Positions 16,877 to 25,028 of a stretch of 64,000 bases of DNA are shown here, piece by piece. Each line of letters opens with the position of its first letter. Position 1 is the stretch's first letter. The DNA comes from Rhodococcus sp. B7740 (GTDB lineage: Bacteria; Actinomycetota; Actinomycetes; Mycobacteriales; Mycobacteriaceae). The stretch covers positions 434,001-498,000 of the forward strand of contig NZ_CP010797.1 in the NCBI RefSeq assembly GCF_000954115.1, written 5' to 3'. The position numbers and the translations under genes were made by a program. The notes beneath the pieces were generated by a model. It had not been told where the DNA came from. It made no database searches and saw nothing but the letters and a program-made list of their open reading frames with translations.

Positions 16877-18775
16877 TCAGGAAAGCACCTTGGCGACGGC
16901 GCTCTCGATGACGTCCAGACCGCGGTCCAGCTCGTCCAACGTCGTGGTCAACGGTGGGAGCAGCTTGACGACTTCGTCCTTCGGTCCTGCCGTCTCCACG
17001 AGCAGATGCTCGTCGTAGCAGAGCTGTGAGACCTTGCCGGCCAACTCGGCGTCGTCGAACACCAGTGCCTGGACCATGCCGCGGCCGCGAGTGGAGATGC
17101 CGTCGAACTTTGCGCAGAGCTTGATGAAACGATCCTGGATGTGCTCGCCCTTGGCGAGGATCTCCTTCTCGAAGCTGTCATCGGACCAGTAGTGGTCGAT
17201 GGCGGCCTTCGCCGTGACGAACGAGGGGTTGAAGCCGCGGAAGGTGCCGTTGTGCTCGCCCGGTGACCACACGTCCAGCTCGGGCTTGAACAGGGTCAGT
17301 GCCAGCGGCATACCGTAACCGCCGATGGACTTGGACAGCGTGACGATGTCCGGGGTGATGCCGGCTTCCTCGAACGAGAAGAACTGTCCGGTGCGACCGC
17401 AGCCCATCTGGACGTCGTCGACGATCAGCAGGATCTCGCGACGCGAGCACAGCTCGGCCAACGCGCGCAGCCATTCGGGGCGCGCCACATTGATGCCGCC
17501 CTCACCCTGGATGGTTTCCACGATCACTGCGGCCGGGCGGTTGAACCCGCTGCCCGAGTCGTCGAGTACGCGCTCGAACCACTGGAAGTCCTCGGTGACT
17601 CCTCCGAAGTAGTTGTCGTACGGCATCGGAGTGGTGTGCACCAACGGAATTCCGGCGCCGGCACGCTTCATCGAGTTGCCGGTGACCGACAGCGCGCCGA
17701 GTGTCATGCCGTGGAATGCGTTGGTGAAGTTGATGATCGCCTCACGCCCGGTGACCTTGCGTGCCAACTTCAGGGCCGCCTCGACGGTGTTGGTGCCCGT
17801 CGGTCCGGGGAACTGAACCTTGTAGTCCAGGCCGCGGGGGTCGAGGATGTTCTTCTTGAACGACTCGAGGAATTCGCGCTTGGCGACCGTGGACATGTCC
17901 AGTCCGTGGGTGATGCCGTCGCTGGTGATGTAGTCCACCAACGCGCCCTTGATCAAGTCGTTGTTGTGGCCGTAGTTCAGTGCGCCTGCGCCACCGAAGA
18001 AGTCGAGGTAGTCGTTGCCGTCCTCATCGGTGATCACCGAGTTCTTCGCGGTGGAGAACACGGCGGGCCACTGGCGGCTGTAGCTCCGCACTCCGGACTC
18101 GACGGTCTCGAACACATCGGGCTTCTCTGTTGTGACGGTGTTCTTTTCGGTCATGTTCTGCTTGTTCCTTTCGTAATTCCGCGATGCGTCGGGGCCTACG
18201 GTGTAGAGCTCCTCCGCTTCGTGGCTATCAGGGAAATCGTTGGGCGCGAACAAATCCGACTTGACGATGTCGGTGCCTCGCTTACGTGCGAGGCTCGTGA
18301 AGGTTGCGATGGACGCTTCGTTGTCCGGGCTGATCGTCGTTTCCAGATGCGTGATGCCCTGTGGCTCGAGGCGGTCGAGCAGCTCCATCAGCATGCGACC
18401 GGCAAGTCCCTTGCCACGCTGGTCCGCATCCACGGCGACCTGCCACACGAACAGTGTGCGGGGGGCGTCCTGGCGGATGTATCCGGTGACGAAACCGACT
18501 GCGCGGCCGTCGATGTCGGATACGACGGTGGTGGCCGCGAAATCACGGCACCACAACACGTACGAGTAGCTGGAATTGAGATCCAGAACTCGCGAATCTC
18601 TTGCGATCTCCCAGAGCCGGACTCCGTCGGAGATCTGTGGCTTACGAAACTTCACTGCGTCCGGCGCAGTGAGCGGGGTACCTCTCAGCAATGCGGGCTT
18701 CATAGGAAAACCAAACGTAACAAGGTCGCCGAGGCATATCGAGTGAGTCCGCAGATCGACCCCCGAAACGGACAT
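16877..18775 (-). CDS. ectAB: EctA-EctB single reading frame: diaminobutyrate acetyltransferase joined to diaminobutyrate--2-oxoglutarate transaminase
   Basis: One open frame of 632 codons encodes two enzymes normally made separately. Residues about 45-190 are the GNAT acetyltransferase EctA (FRKPQISDGVRLWEIARDS, VAVDADQRGKGLAGRMLMELL). Residues 208-632 are EctB, a class III PLP transaminase with MGCGRTGQFFSFEE and the lysine in VTLSKSIGGYG, which makes L-2,4-diaminobutyrate from aspartate semialdehyde. No stop lies between them; the linker is about 15 residues (ASRNYERNKQN). An internal ATG at 18154 has its own Shine-Dalgarno, so free EctB (425 residues) could also be made. The 5' start is uncertain: ATG 18775 has AGGGGAAG 5 nt upstream, whereas ATG 18703 better fits family length, and the codons between them are less GC-rich at third positions than neighbouring genes. 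Confidence 0.9.
   Translation of the reverse strand: MSVSGVDLRTHSICLGDLVTFGFPMKPALLRGTPLTAPDAVKFRKPQISDGVRLWEIARDSRVLDLNSSYSYVLWCRDFAATTVVSDIDGRAVGFVTGYIRQDAPRTLFVWQVAVDADQRGKGLAGRMLMELLDRLEPQGITHLETTISPDNEASIATFTSLARKRGTDIVKSDLFAPNDFPDSHEAEELYTVGPDASRNYERNKQNMTEKNTVTTEKPDVFETVESGVRSYSRQWPAVFSTAKNSVITDEDGNDYLDFFGGAGALNYGHNNDLIKGALVDYITSDGITHGLDMSTVAKREFLESFKKNILDPRGLDYKVQFPGPTGTNTVEAALKLARKVTGREAIINFTNAFHGMTLGALSVTGNSMKRAGAGIPLVHTTPMPYDNYFGGVTEDFQWFERVLDDSGSGFNRPAAVIVETIQGEGGINVARPEWLRALAELCSRREILLIVDDVQMGCGRTGQFFSFEEAGITPDIVTLSKSIGGYGMPLALTLFKPELDVWSPGEHNGTFRGFNPSFVTAKAAIDHYWSDDSFEKEILAKGEHIQDRFIKLCAKFDGISTRGRGMVQALVFDDAELAGKVSQLCYDEHLLVETAGPKDEVVKLLPPLTTTLDELDRGLDVIESAVAKVLS
18152..18174 (-). 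promoter_or_regulatory. Internal ribosome-binding site and ATG of ectB
   Basis: On the minus strand GAAAGGA lies about 12 nt before the ATG at 18154, inside the continuous ectA-ectB frame. The encoded residues after this ATG (MTEKNTVTTEKPDVFETVES) match a normal EctB N-terminus. This suggests ectB was, or still is, translated on its own. Confidence 0.6.
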
Positions 18776-18834
18776 GCTTCCCCTGGTTAACCACCGATTG
18801 TGATGATGGTCACACTTTCCTGACCCAGCTGGCT

Positions 18835-18860
18835 GTACCCAGCGCTGCAGAAATCAAACC
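18835..18860 (-). promoter_or_regulatory. SigF-type promoter of the ectoine operon
   Basis: Minus strand GGTTT (18860-18856), 15-bp spacer, GGGTAC (18840-18835). This matches the mycobacterial SigF form (GGWWT, about 15-17 nt, GGGTAY). The predicted start near 18828 gives a leader of about 50 nt to the ATG at 18775. A SigF/SigB-type sigma factor is encoded at the left end of the window. Confidence 0.6.
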
Positions 18861-18879
18861 AGGCAATTTCGACCGGTCG

Positions 18880-20997
18880 TCATTTCGGTGTTGCGAGAGC
18901 GAACGGCAACACCGCCGAGGCGCCCGCTGACGTCAGAGCCGACGCCGCACAGGTGAACGTCCACCCCGTGTCGGTGACCAGATCGATCAACAGGATCGGT
19001 CCCGTCACGGACGATACGTCCGGAACGTCCCACGAGTCCACCAGCCCGGCGACCCGAAAGGCCGAATTGGCGGCCGACACGGGTGGATGACCTGCCCTGA
19101 CCTGCATCACCCCGAGATCCTCCAATTTGCCGACCGATGCCAATCGCGCGGCGATCGACCGCACCAGGAGCGGGTGGGTAGGGGAGTCGAGAGCCAGAAC
19201 GGCAGTGGGCCGCTGCTTCCAATCCCAGTTGGCGAGCACGGTGATGCACGCCTTCTCCAGTGCATCGGTGGCCGGAGCGTCGGGCGCATCGAGCAGGGCA
19301 CGCAGTCGGCTGCCCCAGCCCAGGTCGGTGAGCCGGCCCAGTACGCGCCCGGGTTCGTGGGGGTCGGAGATCTTGCCCGAGAGCGAGACACCGAGCTTCT
19401 TCATACCGCTGGGCCACTGCTTTCTGGGCTGCAGGTCGATGCCCGGCCGATCCAATCGTGCCCTCGCCGAGTCGACCGAGGCCGCATCCACCGAGGCGGA
19501 CAGGTGCTCACCCGTGCAGTTGTCGCACCGCCCGCATCGGTCGGACTCGCTACCGGGTGCGCCCAGGTCCGGGTCGTCGAGCTGTCTCCGCAAGAACTCC
19601 ATCCGGCAGCCGTCGGTGCCCTGGTAGTCGATCATGGCCTGCTGTTCGCGGTCCCTGGCCTGCTCGAGACGCTCGTAGCGGGACGCGTCGTACGTCCATT
19701 GCTCCCCGGTCGCCATCCAGCCGCCACGAACGCGTCTGACCGCGCCGTCGACGTCGAGCACTTTCAGTACCATCTCGAGCCTGCTGCGGTTCAGCTCGAC
19801 CAGCGGCTCCAGTGCCTGCGTCGACTGAGCCTTCTCGGTGTTCAAGGCATCGATGACCTGCCGCACCAGATGTTCGCGGGGGAAGGCGACCGAGGCGAAG
19901 TAGCTCCAGATCTGCCGATCCTCGTGGCCGGGAAGCAGCACCACATCGGCTCGTTCCGTGGCGCGACCGGCACGCCCGACCTGCTGGTAGTACGAAATCG
20001 GAGACGACGGTGCCCCCATGTGCACCACGAAACCGAGGTCGGGCTTGTCGAAGCCCATGCCCAATGCGGACGTGGCGACCAGGGCCTTGACTCGGTTGGC
20101 CAGCAGGTCACTTTCGAGCGACTCGCGTTCGGTCGGGTCCGTCTGGCCGGTGTACGAGGCCACGACGTGTCCCTGATCGGTCAGCAGCGCCGCCAGGTCC
20201 TTGGCCGCCGACACCGTCAGGGTGTAGATGATTCCCGAACCGGGCAGCGTCTTCAGATGATCGCCGAGCCACGCCGCCCGTTCGGTGGCGTTGTCGATCT
20301 TCACCACGGCCATGCGCAGAGAGTCGCGTGCGAGCCCGCCGCGCAGGACGAGTGTGTCTCCGCCGCCGACACCCAACTGCGCCGCGACGTCGTCCACCAC
20401 GCGGTCGTTCGCCGTCGCCGTGGTCGCGAGTACGGGGATACCGTCGCGCAACTCGGCGATCAGAGTTCTGATTCGTCGGTAGTCGGGTCGAAAGTCGTGG
20501 CCCCAATCGGAGACGCAGTGAGCTTCGTCGACCACGACGAGGCCCGCGTCCCCGGCCAGGGACGGCAGTACCTGATCGCGGAAATCGGGATTGTTCAATC
20601 GCTCCGGACTGACCAGCAGCACGTCGAGTTCACCGGAGTTGACCTGCTGATGAATGTCGTCCCATTCGGTCATGTTGCCGGAGTTGATGGTGGCGGCGCG
20701 CACGCCCGCCCGCTCGGCGGAGGCAACCTGGTTGCGCATCAGCGCCAACAGCGGAGAGACGATGACCGTCGGACCCAGGCCCTGCGCGCGCAGCAGCTTA
20801 GCCGCGATGAAGTAGACCGCCGACTTGCCCCAACCGGTCCGCTGCACCACCAGCGCCCGCCGCCGATGCACCACGAGGGCCTCGATGGCCGTCCACTGGT
20901 CTTCGCGCAGCACTGCATCGGGGCCGGCGAGTTCGCGCAACAGTTCCTCGGCGCTCTCGCGCAAGTTCCCGGTCGTGGGCTCCGTGGTCGTTGTCAT
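18880..20997 (-). CDS. RecQ-family ATP-dependent DNA helicase with C-terminal phosphoribosyltransferase-like domain
   Basis: A 705-residue superfamily 2 helicase. Motif I is QRTGWGKSAVYF, motif II VVVDEAHCVSDWGHDFRPDY, motif V/VI region LGMGFDKPDLGFVVHMG and QQVGRAGR. A RecQ zinc site follows (C...CGRCDNC near 495-530). There is no HRDC domain; instead the C-terminus holds GPILLIDLVTDTGWTF, close to the PRPP-binding loop of phosphoribosyltransferases (VDDVxDTGxT), with one Asp replaced by Leu. Such helicase-PRTase proteins occur in actinobacteria; the role of the tail is unknown. Upstream in-frame ATGs exist at 21006 and 21027; 20997 follows GGAG and fits the family. Divergent from crcB. Confidence 0.85.
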   Translation of the reverse strand: MTTTTEPTTGNLRESAEELLRELAGPDAVLREDQWTAIEALVVHRRRALVVQRTGWGKSAVYFIAAKLLRAQGLGPTVIVSPLLALMRNQVASAERAGVRAATINSGNMTEWDDIHQQVNSGELDVLLVSPERLNNPDFRDQVLPSLAGDAGLVVVDEAHCVSDWGHDFRPDYRRIRTLIAELRDGIPVLATTATANDRVVDDVAAQLGVGGGDTLVLRGGLARDSLRMAVVKIDNATERAAWLGDHLKTLPGSGIIYTLTVSAAKDLAALLTDQGHVVASYTGQTDPTERESLESDLLANRVKALVATSALGMGFDKPDLGFVVHMGAPSSPISYYQQVGRAGRATERADVVLLPGHEDRQIWSYFASVAFPREHLVRQVIDALNTEKAQSTQALEPLVELNRSRLEMVLKVLDVDGAVRRVRGGWMATGEQWTYDASRYERLEQARDREQQAMIDYQGTDGCRMEFLRRQLDDPDLGAPGSESDRCGRCDNCTGEHLSASVDAASVDSARARLDRPGIDLQPRKQWPSGMKKLGVSLSGKISDPHEPGRVLGRLTDLGWGSRLRALLDAPDAPATDALEKACITVLANWDWKQRPTAVLALDSPTHPLLVRSIAARLASVGKLEDLGVMQVRAGHPPVSAANSAFRVAGLVDSWDVPDVSSVTGPILLIDLVTDTGWTFTCAASALTSAGASAVLPFALATPK

Positions 20998-21080
20998 AGG
21001 CTCCATCGTGCAGTAGGCATCCGACATCAAACACGGGCCGGTCGGAAACGGTCGGACCGAGCAGCCCGAAAGGATCATCG

Positions 21081-21524
21081 GTGGTCGATCCCGATTCCGA
21101 TTCGATGCCGGCCGACCAGGGACCCGTGCACCGTCACCTGTGGGCACTGGCAGTGGTGTTCGTCGGCGGAGCGGCGGGTACGGCAGTCCGCTACGTGATC
21201 GAGGAGCAGCTCCCGCATTCGGCATCGCAGTGGCCGACGGCGACCTTCGGCATCAACATCGCCGGTGCATTCGTGCTCGGCCTTCTGCTCGAGTCACTGG
21301 TTCGCGGTGGGCCCGATGCGGGAAATCGGCGCAGGCTGAGGTTGCTGGCAGGTACCGGGTTCTGCGGTGCGTTCACCACGTACAGCACCTTCGCCCTCGA
21401 GACGGTCGAAGGGTTCCGGAGTGGTTTCACCGGGGTGGCCGTGGCCTACGCAGTGGTCAGCGTGATTGTCGGCATACTCGCCGCCTGGGCCGGAATCGCA
21501 CTGGCAGGCAGAGTGGTTCGATGA
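21081..21524 (+). CDS. crcB: Fluoride efflux channel CrcB/Fluc, first subunit
   Basis: A 147-residue membrane protein with four hydrophobic helices. The family motifs FGINIAGAFVLG and GTGFCGAFTTYSTFALET are present. Fluc proteins form dual-topology channels that export fluoride. The extra N-terminal segment (about 20 polar residues) is longer than in the second copy. AAAGGA lies before the GTG. The stop overlaps the second crcB start in an ATGA arrangement. No fluoride riboswitch was recognised upstream. Confidence 0.92.
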   Translation: MVDPDSDSMPADQGPVHRHLWALAVVFVGGAAGTAVRYVIEEQLPHSASQWPTATFGINIAGAFVLGLLLESLVRGGPDAGNRRRLRLLAGTGFCGAFTTYSTFALETVEGFRSGFTGVAVAYAVVSVIVGILAAWAGIALAGRVVR

Positions 21525-21892
21525 TCGCGCTGTGGATCGCAGTGGCCGGCGGGCTGGGGGCAGTCGTTCGCTTCGTCGTCGATGCGGAAGTGAAGTCACG
21601 TCTCGCGGCACGGACGAGCTTTCCGTGGGCGACACTCGGCATCAACGTGTCCGGGTCGTTCCTGCTGGGGGTGCTGGCCGGATGGGTGATGTTCCGAGCC
21701 GGCTCGACCGACGTCCAAGCCGTCATCGGCACCGGGTTCTGCGGCGGGTACACCACGTTCAGCACGGCGAGTGTCGAGACCGTCCGGTTGCTACAGCAAG
21801 GGCGTCGACGCGATGCCGCAGTCAACGCAATCGTCTCGCTGCTGGCGTCCGTCCTCGCTTGCGGCGGTGGTCTGGCCCTCGCGTCGATGTGA
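21521..21892 (+). CDS. crcB: Fluoride efflux channel CrcB/Fluc, second subunit
   Basis: A 123-residue paralogue of the preceding gene with the same motifs (LGINVSGSFLLG, GTGFCGGYTTFSTASVET). Two adjacent crcB genes usually encode a heterodimer with the subunits in fixed opposite orientation. ATG overlaps the preceding stop by 4 bp. A copy of the dispersed repeat follows the stop codon. Confidence 0.93.
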   Translation: MIALWIAVAGGLGAVVRFVVDAEVKSRLAARTSFPWATLGINVSGSFLLGVLAGWVMFRAGSTDVQAVIGTGFCGGYTTFSTASVETVRLLQQGRRRDAAVNAIVSLLASVLACGGGLALASM

Positions 21893-21908
21893 GGTCGGAA
21901 ACCATGAT

Positions 21909-21936
21909 GGTTCGTTCCGCGGGCTCCACTCACGCC
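21909..21936. repeat. Dispersed repeat copy (diverged) between crcB and the VOC gene
   Basis: Contains TTCGTTCCGCGGGCTCCACT, resembling the GGTCGTTCCGCAGGCTCCACT core seen at 31560-31622 and 36931-36960. The copy lies in the 3' intergenic gap and reaches the last codons of the VOC gene. Confidence 0.5.
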
Positions 21937-22334
21937 TGACTGACGCGAACCATGTTCCCGGCGGGATCGCGGAATGCCGCGTCGCGCGCTCCCCACGGCT
22001 GACCGGTCGGTTCCTGCAGAATTTTGGCGGTGCCTGCCGCGCGTATCTTCTCGAACGCGCCGTCGAGGTCGTCTGCGCGAAACCACAAACCGGGCAGTTC
22101 ACCCTTGGCGAGCAGCGCAGCGATCTGATCGCCGAGCTCCTGGGACCGTCCCGCATGCGGCTGTGACAGTACGATCGCGATTTCGGGTTGATCGGCGGTG
22201 GACAGGGTTATCCACCTGAAGCCTTCGTTCACCACCTCGTTCTTCACCTCGAGTCCGAGGGTGTCGCGATAGAAGGCCAGAGAGGCATCGGGGTCGTCGG
22301 TGTAGATGTGGCCGTGGCTCAGGGAAAGTGTCAT
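21930..22334 (-). CDS. VOC family (glyoxalase/bleomycin-resistance-like) protein
   Basis: A 134-residue protein with the paired beta-alpha-beta-beta-beta modules of the vicinal oxygen chelate fold: HGHIYTDDPDASLAFYRDTLGLEV at the N-terminus and GAFEKIRAAGTAKILQEPTGQPWGARDAAFRDPAGNMVRV at the C-terminus. These proteins include lyases, dioxygenases and drug-binding proteins; the substrate cannot be told from the sequence. Last gene of the rbsK-araC-VOC run, 9 bp after the AraC stop. Confidence 0.85.
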   Translation of the reverse strand: MTLSLSHGHIYTDDPDASLAFYRDTLGLEVKNEVVNEGFRWITLSTADQPEIAIVLSQPHAGRSQELGDQIAALLAKGELPGLWFRADDLDGAFEKIRAAGTAKILQEPTGQPWGARDAAFRDPAGNMVRVSQA

Positions 22335-22343
22335 GTCGCAAGG

Positions 22344-22799
22344 CTAGGACGCGTCGGACGACATCGCTTCTTCGATTCTGCTCGATTGCACGGAGATCGC
22401 GGTCCGTATCGGTCGGCCCATCGCCAGGGACACGCAACTCGGCATCCCCTGGCTGTCGCTGTGATCACGGGCGCGGTACGCGCTGGGTGTCTCACCGACG
22501 ATCTCGGTGAAGCGGGAGCTGAAGGATCCGAGACTGGTACAGCCCACTGCGAAGCAGGCCTCGGTGACGCTGACATCTCCGCGGCGCAGCAGGGCCTTGG
22601 CGCGCTCGATTCGGCGGGTCATCAGATGTGCGTACGGCGTCTCACCGTAGGCCTCGCGGAAACGGCGACTGAAGTGCGCGGTGGACATCGATGCCGTGCG
22701 GGCCAGAGCGGGAACGTCGAGTGGCTCGGCGAATTCGCGATCCATTCGGTCGCGCGCGCGGCGCAGACGTCGGAGTTCGTCGAGGTCGGGGGCGTTCAT
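22344..22799 (-). CDS. Short AraC family transcriptional regulator
   Basis: A 151-residue regulator that is essentially a lone AraC/XylS DNA-binding domain: first helix-turn-helix DVPALARTASMSTAHFSRRFREAYGETPYAHLM (about 28-60), second DVSVTEACFAVGCTSLGSFSSRFTEIVGETPSAYR (about 75-109). There is no separate ligand-binding domain; a short Ser/Arg tail follows. ATG overlaps the rbsK stop by 4 bp. Stand-alone AraC domains paired with VOC proteins are common in actinobacteria and probably regulate the pair. Confidence 0.85.
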   Translation of the reverse strand: MNAPDLDELRRLRRARDRMDREFAEPLDVPALARTASMSTAHFSRRFREAYGETPYAHLMTRRIERAKALLRRGDVSVTEACFAVGCTSLGSFSSRFTEIVGETPSAYRARDHSDSQGMPSCVSLAMGRPIRTAISVQSSRIEEAMSSDAS

Positions 22800-23668
22800 C
22801 CAGTGGCCGCATCTCGCAGTGCGTCGATGTCCTCGCGAGTACCGGAGGACGTGCTCGCACCCGGCCTCGTCGCGGCGAAAGATCCTGCAACGCAGGCCCA
22901 TTCGACTGCCTTGCGCGGGCCGTCGAACCAGGACGCAGCCAGTGCTCCGGCGAATGCGTCGCCGGCCCCAGTGGTGTCGACGGCGTCGACGCGCGGAGCA
23001 GGGACCTCGAACGATTCCGAGCCGCGGTATCGAGCGCCTCGGGCACCGAGTGTGGTGATCACGTGCGTCACCTCGTTCAGCCGGTTTCCGAGTCGGCTTT
23101 CCTCGGCTTCGTTGACCACGAGTACGTCGGTTGCCGCCACCAGGGCGGCGGGCAGATCCTGAACCGGTGACGGGTTCAGCATCGTCACCACACCGCGAGA
23201 GCGTGCGTACTCGAACGCGGTCACCACGGTGGCGAGGGGAATCTCCAACTGACACAGGAGAATGTCGGCGTCGGAGATGACGGTCAGGTCGTCGTCGGTG
23301 AGGTCGCGAACGCGTTCGTTGGCCCCGGGGACCACGACGATGTTGTTCTCGGCGTGATCGTCGACGGTGATGGCGGCGATGCCGCTCGAACCTGCTGTGG
23401 TGCGCAGCGCGCGGTCGTCGACTCCCGCGCTCGACAGGGTCCGGCGCAGTGTCTCCCCGAACTCGTCGTCTCCGACCGCTCCGATGAACGACACAGGAAC
23501 GCCGGCTTTGGCGGCGGCGATGGCCTGATTGGAGCCCTTGCCGCCCGGCGAGGTGGTGAACGATGTGCCCAGCACGGTTTCGCCGGGTTCGGGCAGGGAC
23601 GGTGCCCGGGTGATCAGATCCATGTTGATGCTGCCGAGCACGGCGATGCGAGGGTTCGAAGCGGACAC
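22796..23668 (-). CDS. rbsK: Ribokinase (PfkB family carbohydrate kinase)
   Basis: A 290-residue sugar kinase predicted to phosphorylate D-ribose. It has the N-terminal signature GSINMDLITRAPSLPEPGET, the GGKGSNQAIAAAKAG sugar-binding segment and the C-terminal DTTGAGDAFAGAL with the catalytic Asp. GTG at 23668 (MSASNPRIAVLGS) fits the family; a GTG at 23698 with a better AGGGA is an alternative adding 10 residues. Divergent from the class III aminotransferase, sharing the operator at 23722-23735. No ribose transporter is nearby, so another pentose or nucleoside-derived sugar is possible. Confidence 0.88.
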   Translation of the reverse strand: MSASNPRIAVLGSINMDLITRAPSLPEPGETVLGTSFTTSPGGKGSNQAIAAAKAGVPVSFIGAVGDDEFGETLRRTLSSAGVDDRALRTTAGSSGIAAITVDDHAENNIVVVPGANERVRDLTDDDLTVISDADILLCQLEIPLATVVTAFEYARSRGVVTMLNPSPVQDLPAALVAATDVLVVNEAEESRLGNRLNEVTHVITTLGARGARYRGSESFEVPAPRVDAVDTTGAGDAFAGALAASWFDGPRKAVEWACVAGSFAATRPGASTSSGTREDIDALRDAATG

Positions 23669-23721
23669 CGACGAACTGTATCGCTCGGGCGGATGCACTC
23701 GTCCCTGAACTGCCAATTGCA

Positions 23722-23735
23722 GATTGTTGACAATC
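23722..23735. promoter_or_regulatory. GntR-type operator, copy 1 (rbsK / aminotransferase intergenic region)
   Basis: The palindrome GATTGT-TG-ACAATC lies 18 bp before the aminotransferase ATG and 53 bp before rbsK. On the minus strand a TAGGAT -10 overlaps it with CTGACA 16 bp upstream; on the plus strand it overlaps a weak GACAAT -10. The same 14 bp occur, reverse complemented, at 30205-30218. TTGT-NN-ACAA cores are typical of FCD-type GntR regulators. Confidence 0.72.
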
Positions 23736-23753
23736 CTAATTCGGTGGGTGACG

Positions 23754-25028
23754 ATGTCAGCCATGACAGCGTCGACTCGCACCCACCTCAGCCCGGCACT
23801 CAAGCAGGCGACCCCGATCGTCGTCGATCACGGAAAGGGCAGCTGGATCATCGGCACGGACGGGCGCAAGTACCTCGACTTCACCACCGGTATCGGCGTC
23901 ACCAGCACCGGGCACTGCCATCCCCGCGTGGTCGAGGCCGCCCGCGAGCAGGTGGGCAAGATCATCCACGCTCAGTACACGACAGTCATGCATCAGCCGC
24001 TGCTGGCGCTGACCGACAAGCTCGGCGAGGTACTACCGCTCGGTCTCGACAGCGTCTTCTACGCCAACTCCGGCTCCGAGGCCGTCGAGGCATCGATTCG
24101 GTTGGCGCGCATGGCGACCGGACGGCCCAACATCATCGCGTTCCACGGAGGGTTCCACGGACGCACGGTGGCGGCCGCGTCGTTGACCACCGCGGGCACC
24201 AAGTTTCGGTCCGGATTCTCACCGATCATGGGCGGTGTGCACATCGCGCCGTTCCCGTACGCGTTCCGATACGGCTGGGACATGGACACCGCCGTCGCCT
24301 TCGCGTTGAAGGAACTCGACTACCTGCTGATGACGATGTCGAGCCCCGCCGACACCGCTGCGTTCATCATCGAGCCGGTACTCGGTGACGGCGGTTATCT
24401 GCCCACGCCTCCGGAGTTTCTCGAGGGCCTGCGCGAACGCGCGGACACCCACGGGATCGTCCTCATCGTCGACGAGGTGCAAGCGGGGGTCGGCCGTACC
24501 GGGAAATTCTGGGGTCATCAGCACTCGTCGATCACTCCCGACATCGTCATCACCGCGAAAGGTCTGGCCAGCGGATTTCCGATCTCGGCGATCGCGGCAT
24601 CGACCGAGTTGATGAGCAAGGCCTGGCCTGGATCGCAGGGCGGCACGTACGGCGGCAATGCCGTCGCCGCTGCGGCGGGTGTCGCGACGCTCGACGTCGT
24701 GCGTGAGGAAGGTCTGGTCGCCAACGCTGCCGCGCAGGGCCGAGTTCTGCTCGACGGCCTGCTCGCACTGAAGTCCGAGCACTCTGCAATCGGTGATGCA
24801 CGTGGACTCGGCTTGATGCAGGCACTCGAATTCGTCGACAGCGCAGGCAATCCCGATGCTGCGGCCGCTCTGCGCGTACAACAGGGCGCGATCGACGAGG
24901 GGTTGTTGCTGCTCACCTGTGGCGCGCTCGGCAACGTGGTCCGGATCATCCCGGCGCTGATCGTGAGCGACGACGAAATGCGGCAGGGCCTCGACGCGTT
25001 GTCGCGCACACTGAAGAACGTGCTGTGA
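23754..25028 (+). CDS. Class III PLP-dependent aminotransferase (GabT / DoeD-like)
   Basis: A 424-residue fold-type I omega-aminotransferase. It shows YANSGSEAVEASIRLARMATG, FHGGFHGRTVAAASLT, VDEVQAGVGRTGKFW and the PLP lysine in VITAKGLASGFP. Family members act on 4-aminobutyrate, 5-aminovalerate or 2,4-diaminobutyrate. Because a DoeA-like hydrolase, a deacylase and an aldehyde dehydrogenase lie in the same cluster, it may convert diaminobutyrate to aspartate semialdehyde (DoeD role), but a GABA role cannot be excluded. ATG 23754 follows a GGTGGG; ATG 23763 is an alternative. The stop overlaps the next start by 4 bp. First gene of the GntR-controlled run. Confidence 0.85.
   Translation: MSAMTASTRTHLSPALKQATPIVVDHGKGSWIIGTDGRKYLDFTTGIGVTSTGHCHPRVVEAAREQVGKIIHAQYTTVMHQPLLALTDKLGEVLPLGLDSVFYANSGSEAVEASIRLARMATGRPNIIAFHGGFHGRTVAAASLTTAGTKFRSGFSPIMGGVHIAPFPYAFRYGWDMDTAVAFALKELDYLLMTMSSPADTAAFIIEPVLGDGGYLPTPPEFLEGLRERADTHGIVLIVDEVQAGVGRTGKFWGHQHSSITPDIVITAKGLASGFPISAIAASTELMSKAWPGSQGGTYGGNAVAAAAGVATLDVVREEGLVANAAAQGRVLLDGLLALKSEHSAIGDARGLGLMQALEFVDSAGNPDAAAALRVQQGAIDEGLLLLTCGALGNVVRIIPALIVSDDEMRQGLDALSRTLKNVL

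Noticed and set aside
21001-21080. Fluoride riboswitch upstream of crcB
   Set aside because: The short gap to the divergent helicase gene has no recognisable fluoride aptamer elements.
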